From an uncultured Chloroflexota bacterium (GTDB lineage Bacteria > Chloroflexota > Limnocylindria > Limnocylindrales > Limnocylindraceae), in assembly GCA_903847005.1 (NCBI GenBank), contig CAINCM010000086.1, positions 1 through 8,094 on the forward strand: a stretch of DNA of 8,094 bases, given 5' to 3'. The position numbers and the translations under genes are program-made. The notes under the pieces are model-generated. The model searched no databases. It worked only from the letters and a program-made list of their open reading frames with translations, and was not told the DNA's origin. The stretch's first letter is position 1. The number at the start of each line of letters is the position of its first letter. Positions 1 through 5,194 of this stretch are shown here, in pieces.

Positions 1-133
1 CGCCGCCGCGGTGGTGGGCGATACGGTCGGCGACCCGTTCAAGGACACCGCTGGCCCGTCGCTTCACGTCCTCGTGAAGCTGCTCGCCACGGTCACCCTG
101 GTCCTGGCACCGCTCTTCATCGGGCCCGCCTGA
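1..133 (+). CDS. hppA: Membrane-bound proton-translocating pyrophosphatase, C-terminal end only
   Basis: Partial gene: frame 2 is open from the window edge to a TGA at 131-133, giving the last 43 residues. It contains [19 protein letters not shown], a hallmark of the C-terminal part of membrane H+/Na+ pyrophosphatases, followed by a hydrophobic helix ending in IGPA. These enzymes split pyrophosphate to phosphate and use the energy to pump protons (or sodium) across the cytoplasmic membrane. The Lys residues that help set cation specificity and potassium dependence lie upstream of the window, so the ion cannot be assigned. The gene is followed by two hairpins, which suggests its transcription unit ends here. 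The family call is near certain from this motif. Confidence 0.93.
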   Translation, partial: AAAVVGDTVGDPFKDTAGPSLHVLVKLLATVTLVLAPLFIGPA

Positions 134-144
134 TCGGGGCGTGA

Positions 145-165
145 CGCGAGCGCGAGGCGCTTGCG
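145..165 (+). other. Stem-loop just downstream of hppA
   Basis: The arms CGCGAGCGC (145-153) and GCGCTTGCG (157-165) pair over nine positions with one G-U wobble around a three-base GAG loop. The hairpin begins 11 bases after the hppA stop. No T-run follows, so it is not a canonical intrinsic terminator. It may protect the hppA mRNA 3' end or act together with the stronger hairpin at 183-224. In GC-rich DNA a stem of this size can also arise by chance. Confidence 0.4.
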
Positions 166-182
166 ATCGCATCGAAACCGTT

Positions 183-224
183 GCGCATGGGCGGTGCCCC
201 CTTCGTGGGGGCACCGCTCAACGC
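183..224 (+). terminator. Strong hairpin between hppA and uppP, probable terminator lacking a U-tract
   Basis: The core is a perfect 11-bp inverted repeat, GCGGTGCCCCC (191-201) and GGGGGCACCGC (207-217), with a five-base TTCGT loop. TGG (188-190) pairs with TCA (218-220), one pair being G-U. GCG (183-185) pairs with CGC (222-224) across a small internal loop. The stem is much stronger than the local background, but the downstream bases are mixed with no T-run. It sits between two genes on the same strand, so the likely job is ending hppA transcripts or stabilising their 3' ends. An attenuator role for uppP is possible but unsupported. Confidence 0.55.
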
Positions 225-298
225 TATGGTGCAGAGTGCAGAACGTGTAGAGGCCGTGGGACGGGAGTACATCGGGTGCTTCGCCCGCAGCGAGCAGC

Positions 299-304
299 GG
301 AGGG
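299..304 (+). promoter_or_regulatory. Ribosome binding site of uppP
   Basis: GGAGGG ends six bases before the ATG at 311. It matches the anti-Shine-Dalgarno sequence well and fixes the uppP start. Confidence 0.8.
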
Positions 305-310
305 TGAACG

Positions 311-1171
311 ATGGCTGACCTGGGTGGCGCGTCCGACCTCCTGCTCGCGCTGCTGCTCGGGCTCGTCCAAGGCCTGACCGAGTTTCTGCCGATCTCGTCG
401 TCTGCGCACCTCTACGCGATTCCGTACCTCTTCTCCCTCGACCATGCGCTCCTCTCTTCGCGTGCCTTCGCCGCCGTGGTCCACCTCGGCACCCTCGCCG
501 CGGTACTGGTTGCGTTGCGCGGTGACGTGATCCGACTCGCTCGAACGGCGTCCACCCTTCTCTTCACATTGGGGCGGCGACGTGGGGAAGGTTCTGACGA
601 GCGCCTCTTGCTTGCGATCGCCGTCGGAACGATCCCAGCGGTCGCGTTCGGGCTCCTCGCAGGGGACTTCCTGGAGAGCAGCGTGCGCACACCGATCGTC
701 GTCGCGGTCGCCGTCCTCTTCGGAGCGGCGCTGCTGTGGATCGCAGATCGGGCGTCAAGCCTCGAGCGACCGCTCAGCGGAGTCTCAGCAATCGACGGAC
801 TGTTGATCGGCCTTGCACAGGCGCTCGCCCTCATCCCGGGAATCAGCCGCTCGGGGGCAACAATCAGCGGCGGACTCCTTCTCGGATTCAGCCGCGACGC
901 AGCGGCACGCGTGAGCTTCCTGCTCGGGATCCCGGCGATCGCGGGGGCGGGCATCCTCGAGTTGCGCGGACTTCTGACCGACGGAACCGATCTTGCGGGG
1001 GCTGCGCCGCTGCTCGCGGTCGGCGCGGTCGCCGCCTTCTTCAGCGGACTTGGGGCGATCCGCCTCCTCATTCGCATCCTGAACGGCGGGAAGCTCTGGA
1101 GCTTCGCACTCTACCGAGTCGTGTTTGCGCTGATCCTTCTCGGCACGGCGCTGGTGCGTGGCGGAGTCTAG
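311..1171 (+). CDS. uppP: Undecaprenyl-diphosphate phosphatase (UppP/BacA)
   Basis: Integral membrane enzyme that converts undecaprenyl diphosphate to undecaprenyl phosphate, recycling the lipid carrier for peptidoglycan and other envelope polymers. Overproduction of the family gives bacitracin resistance. At 286 residues it has the family's usual length (about 265-290). The two family signatures are present: QGLTEFLPISSSAH (20-33), the E/Q-x3-E motif with the following Ser cluster and His, and PGISRSGATISGG (176-188) with catalytic Arg180. The first acidic position of the motif is Gln20 and the second is Glu24. Hydrophobic segments lie at roughly 52-70, 99-117, 127-145, 162-177, 201-217, 230-250 and 264-283. 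The start is fixed by a GGAGGG site. The argR start follows 14 bases after the stop, so they are probably co-transcribed. Confidence 0.96.
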   Translation: MADLGGASDLLLALLLGLVQGLTEFLPISSSAHLYAIPYLFSLDHALLSSRAFAAVVHLGTLAAVLVALRGDVIRLARTASTLLFTLGRRRGEGSDERLLLAIAVGTIPAVAFGLLAGDFLESSVRTPIVVAVAVLFGAALLWIADRASSLERPLSGVSAIDGLLIGLAQALALIPGISRSGATISGGLLLGFSRDAAARVSFLLGIPAIAGAGILELRGLLTDGTDLAGAAPLLAVGAVAAFFSGLGAIRLLIRILNGGKLWSFALYRVVFALILLGTALVRGGV

Positions 1172-1185
1172 GCCGTGAACCTGAC

Positions 1186-1674
1186 GTGGATCTAGGGAAA
1201 GAGCTGCGCCACCGGGCGTTGCGCGACCTTGTGTCGCGACGTCCGATCCGAACCCAGCGCGAGCTTGTCGCTGCGTTGCGGTCGCAGGGGATTCCGGCGA
1301 CGCAGGCGACGCTGAGCCGCGACATCACAGAGCTGGGGCTGACCAAGGTGGAGCGGGCCGGAGCGCTCGCGTATGCGCTCCCTGCGGACTCCGGCGTGGA
1401 GCAGACCGCGGAGGTCCGTCTCGCCTCGCTCCTCTCGGACGCTCCTGCGGAGATTGACTCGGCGGGCTCCATCCTGGTCCTGAAGACGCTCCCGGGGAGC
1501 GCGCACGCCATCGCCGCATCGCTGGATCGTCTCCACTTGAAGGAGATCGTCGGGACCGTCGCGGGGGACGACACCCTCTTTGTGGCGGTCCGCGACGAGG
1601 CGGCGCTTCGCTCGCTTCGTGCGCGCCTTCGTGCGCTGGCCGCTCGGGAGGGGCGCGGCGCGGGCGACCGCTAG
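1186..1674 (+). CDS. argR: Arginine repressor ArgR
   Basis: Arginine-responsive regulator, normally a hexamer that binds ARG-box operators to control arginine synthesis and breakdown. I chose the GTG at 1186, which gives 162 residues starting MDLGKELRHRALRDLV; the open frame runs far upstream inside uppP, but a longer protein would carry a non-homologous extension. No clear ribosome binding site precedes it, so translation may be coupled to uppP. The N-terminal winged helix-turn-helix (about 10-65) includes TLSRDITELGL with Ser44-Arg45 at the DNA-contact position. The C-terminal oligomerisation and arginine-binding domain has GSAHAIAASLD (104-114) and GTVAGDDT (123-130), with the Asp pair 128-129 that contacts arginine. 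No arginine-pathway gene or recN, a common argR neighbour, is visible here, so its targets lie elsewhere. Confidence 0.93.
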   Translation: MDLGKELRHRALRDLVSRRPIRTQRELVAALRSQGIPATQATLSRDITELGLTKVERAGALAYALPADSGVEQTAEVRLASLLSDAPAEIDSAGSILVLKTLPGSAHAIAASLDRLHLKEIVGTVAGDDTLFVAVRDEAALRSLRARLRALAAREGRGAGDR

Positions 1675-1677
1675 GAT
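1672..1677 (+). promoter_or_regulatory. Possible -10 element (TAGGAT) of a leaderless lysS promoter
   Basis: TAGGAT is followed by six bases and then the lysS ATG, so transcription could start at or next to the A of the start codon. Its first three bases are the argR stop codon. The same layout recurs before serS. No convincing -35 box is seen, and the overlapping AGGA (1673-1676) could instead be a weak ribosome binding site seven bases from the ATG. Confidence 0.3.
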
Positions 1678-1683
1678 TCGCTC

Positions 1684-3282
1684 ATGTATTGGGCAGACGA
1701 ACTCGCAGCACGCGTCAGCGGCCCGCAGGTGGTCAACGACTCGAAGACGCCATCCGGCACCGTCCACGTGGGCAGCCTGCGCGGTCCGGTCGTCCACGAC
1801 GTCATCGCACGGGCACTGCGCGATCGTGGCGTCCCCGTGGAGTTCCGCTACGGCGTGGAGGACATGGATGCGATGGATGCCCAGGCGCTGTTGACGCCAG
1901 ATGCTGTCGAAACGTACATGGGGGTGCCGCTCTCTCGCGTCCCCGCGCCCGCAGGCTCCACCGCGAAGAACTACGCGCGTCACTTCGTCGAGACGCTCTT
2001 CTTTCCGACCTTCGCACGACTCGGCATTCGGCCAGAGTTCTATTGGCTCTCCGAAATCTACCCAACGGGGAAGATGGATCCCTACATGCGCATCGCGCTC
2101 GACAAGGCGCAGGTCATTCGAGACCTCTACGTGCGCGTGAGCAACGTCGAGCGTCCTGGAGGGTGGCTCCCAGTACAGGTGATCTGCGAGTCGTGCAACC
2201 GAGTCGGCACAACCCTCGCCGATGATTGGGACGGCGAGACGGTGCGCTATCGCTGCCTTCCCGATTACGTGAAGTGGGCCAAGGGCTGCGGACACGAGGG
2301 GCGCGTCGCGCCGTTCGGCGGCGCCGCCAAGATGCCGTTCAACGTGGAGTGGGCGGCGAAGTGGTCGCTGATGGGCGTCACGATCGAAGGGTGCGGCAAA
2401 GACCTCTCCACCAAGGGCGGGTCACGAGACCGAAGCGAGGCTGTCTCTCGCGAGGTCTTCGACCGCGAGCCGCCGATCAACGTGATGTACGAGTTTCTCA
2501 ATGTCGGCGGAAAGAAGATGTCGACATCGAAGGGGCGCGGCGCCGCGGCGCATGCGGTTGCAGAGTCGATTCCGCCGAGCGCGCTGCGCTTCCTCTTCCT
2601 TCGCCCTCGACCGAACCAGGCGATCGACTTCGACCCCGCCGGCACCGACGCGATCCCGCGCCTGCTCGACGAATACGACCGCATCAGCAGCGCAACTGCA
2701 GGGAAGGCGGTGCGCGGCGAGCTGCCACTGGATCATGAGCGGATGCACTTCTACAGCCAGGTCGCCGATGGGGATGCAGATGCGGCGGTGGCGGCCGCGG
2801 GCGCGTGGCGCCCCGCATTCGGGCAGCTCTCCCTCCTCCTGCAGCTACCTGGGGTGGACGCCCCTGCGCGTGCGGCGGAAGAGAAGGGGAGCCCGTTGAG
2901 CGCCGCCGAGCAGCAGGAGTTGGACGAGCGCATCGAGGCGGCGAAGCACTGGCTCGCTGACTACGCGCCCGACGAGGCGCGCATTGCGGTGCGCGACGAA
3001 CTGCCAGCCGATGCGGTCCGTGCGCTCAGCACAGCAGAGCGCGACTGGCTGCTCGCCCTTGCCGACGCGGCAGATGCGGCGCAGCCGATCGGCGGCGATG
3101 CGTGGCAGGCGCTCATCTTCAGCGCCGCGAAGGAGGGCGGCCTCCAGCCCGTGCGTGCCTTTGCCTCGCTCTACGCCGCCTTCCTCGGTCGCACCAACGG
3201 CCCTCGTGCCGGATGGCTGCTCGCCGCGCTGGATCCCGCGCTGGTGCGCACGCGCCTGCGCGCCGCCGCAGCGATTGAGTAG
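1684..3282 (+). CDS. lysS: Lysyl-tRNA synthetase, class I (archaeal type)
   Basis: Attaches lysine to tRNA-Lys. It belongs to the rarer class I LysRS family (sometimes called lysK), found in most archaea and a minority of bacteria, and unrelated to the usual class II enzyme. At 532 residues it has normal length. The Rossmann-fold catalytic domain shows TPSGTVHVGSLRG (22-34), containing the HIGH-type motif HVGS (28-31), and KKMSTSKG (277-284), the KMSKS-type loop. Between them, CESC (168-171), Cys191 and CGH (202-204) look like a zinc-binding insertion. GCGKDLSTKGGSRDRS (236-251) matches the conserved class I LysRS block before KMSKS. The region after about 340 is the helical anticodon-binding part. 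The ATG lies nine bases after the argR stop. Confidence 0.95.
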   Translation: MYWADELAARVSGPQVVNDSKTPSGTVHVGSLRGPVVHDVIARALRDRGVPVEFRYGVEDMDAMDAQALLTPDAVETYMGVPLSRVPAPAGSTAKNYARHFVETLFFPTFARLGIRPEFYWLSEIYPTGKMDPYMRIALDKAQVIRDLYVRVSNVERPGGWLPVQVICESCNRVGTTLADDWDGETVRYRCLPDYVKWAKGCGHEGRVAPFGGAAKMPFNVEWAAKWSLMGVTIEGCGKDLSTKGGSRDRSEAVSREVFDREPPINVMYEFLNVGGKKMSTSKGRGAAAHAVAESIPPSALRFLFLRPRPNQAIDFDPAGTDAIPRLLDEYDRISSATAGKAVRGELPLDHERMHFYSQVADGDADAAVAAAGAWRPAFGQLSLLLQLPGVDAPARAAEEKGSPLSAAEQQELDERIEAAKHWLADYAPDEARIAVRDELPADAVRALSTAERDWLLALADAADAAQPIGGDAWQALIFSAAKEGGLQPVRAFASLYAAFLGRTNGPRAGWLLAALDPALVRTRLRAAAAIE

Positions 3283-3285
3283 AGT
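3280..3285 (+). promoter_or_regulatory. Probable -10 element (TAGAGT) upstream of serS
   Basis: TAGAGT starts on the lysS stop codon. Six bases later comes an ATG (3292) that opens a six-codon frame, and serS starts at 3309. A start site at about 3292 would give serS a leader of about 17 bases carrying its GGAG. The hexamer and spacing match those before lysS, and TAGAnTGCG is shared with the element before the tRNA. No clear -35 box is visible. Confidence 0.4.
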
Positions 3286-3291
3286 GCGCTC

Positions 3292-3312
3292 ATGAACGGA
3301 GCACGCAGATGA
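3292..3312 (+). CDS. Possible six-codon mini-ORF (MNGARR) overlapping the serS start
   Basis: ATG AAC GGA GCA CGC AGA TGA; the TGA overlaps the serS ATG in an ATGA arrangement. It begins six bases after the TAGAGT hexamer, where a leaderless transcript would start. It could couple initiation to serS or be a chance frame. Too short for any sequence-based proof. Confidence 0.2.
   Translation: MNGARR
3298..3301 (+). promoter_or_regulatory. Ribosome binding site of serS
   Basis: GGAG ends seven bases before the ATG at 3309. It supports that start rather than the out-of-frame ATG at 3292. Confidence 0.6.
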
Positions 3313-4637
3313 GCGTCGGCACACAGCGCCTGCGAGAAGACGCCGAACGACTTCGCGCTGGCGCGATCGCCAAGCGTGAGGACCCTGCCGTTGTGGACGC
3401 CGCCCTTGCCGCCGATGTGAGCCGTCGCGAACTTTCGGTGAGAGTGGATGGACTCCGCGCCGATCGGAAGCGCATCTCGGGCGACGTCGGCGCGCTCCTC
3501 GCCGCGGGCAGCGCCAAGGACGACCCGAAGGTGGTTGCCGGCAAGGCGGCCTCGCAGAAGATCGCCGATCAGTTGACGCAACTCGAAGCGCAGCTCGCTG
3601 CGGCGGAGTCGGCGCTCGAAGAGGCGCTGCTCCGAATTCCGAATCCGCCCGACGAAGATATTCCTGTTGGCGGTTCGGAGTCGAATCGCAGCATCCGCAC
3701 GTGGGCACCCGCAGGCCACCCAGGGATCCCAGCGGACGGGAGTGAGCCGGCAACGGCGCCAGCGCCGGAGCACGACGCGGTCGCGGAGCGGCTCGGCATC
3801 TTCGACCTGGAGCGCGGCGCAAAGGTTGCCGGCGCCGCCTTCCCTGCGTATCGTGCGGACGGTGCGGCACTGATTCGGGCGCTGATCAACCTCTTCCTCG
3901 ACACGCACGTCCGCGAGAACGGATTCACGGAGATCTGGTCGCCGATCCTCGTCAACGAGGCATCAGCGCGCGGCACGGGGCAGATCCCCGACAAGGAAGA
4001 CCAGATGTATGTGGTCGGTCGCGACGGCTTCTACCTTGCGCCGACCGCGGAGGTTCCGGTGACGAACCTGCATCGTGACGAAATCCTCGAAGGTTCACAG
4101 CTGCCGATCCGGTATGCGGCATACACGCCCTGCTTCCGACGAGAGGCGGGGGCTGCCGGTCGCGAGACGCGCGGCATCCTGCGACTGCACCAGTTCGACA
4201 AGGTCGAGATGGTCAGCTTCGAGCGACCGGAGGATTCGCGTGCGGCTCTGGAGTGGCTCACCGAGCGCGCCGAGATCCTGCTGCAACGCCTCGAGCTGCC
4301 GTATCGCGTTCTCTTGATGGCAACGGGGGACATGGGTTTCGTCCAGATGCGCAAGTACGACCTCGAGGTCTGGGCGGCCGGATCGAGGCGCTGGCTCGAG
4401 GTCTCATCGTGTTCCAACTTCGGCGACTATCAGGCACGACGCATGGCCATTCGCCACCGCAGCGAGCCCGGGGCGAAGCCAGAGCTCGTCCACACGCTCA
4501 ACGGTTCAGGACTTGCGATTCCGCGCGTGCTCGCCGCGCTCCTGGAGAACGGAGCGCAGCCAGACGGGAGCGTCAGGCTCCCGGCCGTGCTGCACCCGTA
4601 CCTCGGCGGCCGCACCCACCTTCGCCCACCGGCCTGA
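3309..4637 (+). CDS. serS: Seryl-tRNA synthetase
   Basis: Class II aminoacyl-tRNA synthetase that charges tRNA-Ser (and tRNA-Sec where present). Length 442 residues, slightly above the usual 420-430. The N-terminal part, about 30-110, is rich in Ala, Leu and charged residues, as expected for the long antiparallel coiled coil that grips the tRNA variable arm; the conserved QRLRED is at 6-11. The catalytic domain shows TAEVP (246-250), motif 2 from CFRREAGAAGRETRG (275-289) through LHQFDKVE (293-300), LEVSSCSNFGDYQARR (373-388), and motif 3 HTLNGSGLAIPR (395-406) with Arg406. The C-terminus ends soon after HPYLGG, as in the family. The start has a GGAG site and lies 26 bases after lysS. A serine tRNA gene follows 32 bases downstream. 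Confidence 0.97.
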   Translation: MSVGTQRLREDAERLRAGAIAKREDPAVVDAALAADVSRRELSVRVDGLRADRKRISGDVGALLAAGSAKDDPKVVAGKAASQKIADQLTQLEAQLAAAESALEEALLRIPNPPDEDIPVGGSESNRSIRTWAPAGHPGIPADGSEPATAPAPEHDAVAERLGIFDLERGAKVAGAAFPAYRADGAALIRALINLFLDTHVRENGFTEIWSPILVNEASARGTGQIPDKEDQMYVVGRDGFYLAPTAEVPVTNLHRDEILEGSQLPIRYAAYTPCFRREAGAAGRETRGILRLHQFDKVEMVSFERPEDSRAALEWLTERAEILLQRLELPYRVLLMATGDMGFVQMRKYDLEVWAAGSRRWLEVSSCSNFGDYQARRMAIRHRSEPGAKPELVHTLNGSGLAIPRVLAALLENGAQPDGSVRLPAVLHPYLGGRTHLRPPA

Positions 4638-4656
4638 TCCTCTTCGTCGCTTCCGA

Positions 4657-4662
4657 TAGACT
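4657..4662 (+). promoter_or_regulatory. Probable -10 element (TAGACT) of the tRNA-Ser gene
   Basis: TAGACT lies seven bases upstream of the mature tRNA 5' end, the right distance for a transcript starting at or just before the tRNA. It resembles the TAGAGT before serS (shared TAGAnTGCG). No strong -35 box is seen. Read-through from serS is an alternative or additional source of the tRNA. Confidence 0.4.
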
Positions 4663-4669
4663 GCGGAGC

Positions 4670-4761
4670 GGAGGGGTGCCGGAGTGGTTGAACGGAGCTG
4701 TCTTGAAAACAGCCCAGGCTGGTAACGGTCTGCGGGGGTTCGAATCCCTCCCCCTCCGCCA
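4670..4761 (+). tRNA. tRNA-Ser (anticodon UGA)
   Basis: A complete cloverleaf with a long variable arm can be folded by hand. The acceptor stem is GGAGGGG (4670-4676) with CCCCTCC (4751-4757), discriminator G4758, and CCA encoded at 4759-4761. The D-stem is CCG/CGG. The anticodon stem is GCTGT (4697-4701) with ACAGC (4709-4713), around loop CTTGAAA with anticodon TGA at 4704-4706. The variable arm (4714-4733) forms a five-pair stem, CAGGC with GTCTG. The T-stem is GGGGG (4734-4738) with CCCTC (4746-4750), one pair being G-U, around loop TTCGAAT. The long variable arm and the anticodon both indicate serine; the tRNA reads UCA and probably other UCN codons. Confidence 0.97.
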
Positions 4762-4767
4762 CACTTC

Positions 4768-4989
4768 ATGAACAGGCTCGGGCTCTGCGCCGACTGCGTG
4801 GAGGCGCGCGAGATCAGAAATGGACGGGGTACCGCCTTCTTGCGCTGCGGGCTCTCCGATCGCGATGCGCGCTATGCCCGGTATCCGAGGCTCCCCGTGA
4901 TGCGCTGTGCCGGATTCAGCGCTGCGACTCCGCCCGACGCGTCGCCGCCATCAGCAACTCCCAGAGCGCCCGAAGATCTTCGGGGCTGA
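4768..4989 (+). CDS. Small four-cysteine protein of unknown function
   Basis: A 73-residue protein. The first 50 residues look conserved rather than accidental: LCADC near the start, then RCGLSDRD and YARYPRLPVMRCAGF. From memory this pattern (CxxC, a central Cys, a YPRLPV-like stretch and a last Cys-x-Gly) occurs in small hypothetical proteins of several bacterial phyla, but I cannot name a family or function. Cys7, Cys10, Cys27 and Cys47 could hold one zinc or iron-sulfur centre. The tail (about 51-73) is Ala/Pro-rich, lies antisense to the end of the chorismate mutase gene and is probably not conserved. The ATG sits six bases after the tRNA CCA, with no ribosome binding site outside the tRNA. 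A later start would remove the CxxC. Confidence 0.7.
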   Translation: MNRLGLCADCVEAREIRNGRGTAFLRCGLSDRDARYARYPRLPVMRCAGFSAATPPDASPPSATPRAPEDLRG

Positions 4990-5194
4990 GCGCTCCGGCG
5001 CCGCGCGCACCGATGCGCGCCAGCACGGCTGCCTCCCGCTCGGGATCGTGCACGGGGCGACCGAGTGCCGACTTGGCGGCGCCCGCCTCCAGCGCGAGGC
5101 GCGTGCGCTCATCCAGGAGCGTCAGGAGCTCGCCGTCGATGCGATCGATCTCGCGACGGATCTCGTCGAGTCGAGCGGCGGGATCGACGGTCAC
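4916..5194 (-). CDS. Chorismate mutase, AroQ class (monofunctional)
   Basis: Converts chorismate to prephenate, the first step towards phenylalanine and tyrosine. The 92-residue all-helical protein is about the size of the mutase domain of E. coli PheA. Aligned by eye with that domain, the active-site residues are kept: Arg13 (E. coli Arg11), Arg30 (Arg28), Lys41 (Lys39), Asp50 (Asp48), Arg53 (Arg51) and Glu54 (Glu52). Glu89 occupies the place of Gln88, a replacement known in other members. No prephenate dehydratase or dehydrogenase domain is attached and there is no signal peptide, so it acts in the cytoplasm. The GTG start overlaps the aroQ stop by four bases (GTGA), with an AGAGG seven bases upstream. 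Its 3' end overlaps the convergent Cys-rich gene. Confidence 0.92.
   Translation of the reverse strand: MTVDPAARLDEIRREIDRIDGELLTLLDERTRLALEAGAAKSALGRPVHDPEREAAVLARIGARGAGALSPEDLRALWELLMAATRRAESQR
4969..4984. repeat. 16-bp perfect palindrome in the convergent gene overlap
   Basis: CCCGAAGATCTTCGGG is self-complementary with no spacer and lies inside the 74-base overlap between the two convergent genes. It has no adjacent T-run. On the minus strand it encodes part of SPEDLRAL of the chorismate mutase, so it may be a codon-level coincidence. As RNA it could form a short hairpin on both strands. Confidence 0.35.

Noticed and set aside
163..170. GCGATCGC octamer resembling the cyanobacterial HIP1 repeat
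   Set aside because: I noticed no other copy that would suggest a dispersed repeat, and GATCG-rich words are common here; likely chance.
225..230. TATGGT as a -10 box for uppP
   Set aside because: No matching -35 at 16-18 bases (that position falls in the hairpin), and other TA-rich hexamers nearby score similarly; cannot be supported.
736..1185. Upstream extension of the argR frame through uppP
   Set aside because: The frame is open but its translation in this part is the +1 shadow of uppP; ArgR homology starts just after the GTG at 1186.
1192..2295. Long minus-strand open frame (367 residues) opposite argR and lysS
   Set aside because: Arg/His/Ala-rich with no recognisable motif, directly antisense to two well-supported genes; a typical shadow in GC-rich DNA.
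2845..3870. Minus-strand open frame (341 residues) opposite lysS and serS
   Set aside because: Arg/Pro-rich low-complexity translation spanning the junction of two clear genes; no domain visible.
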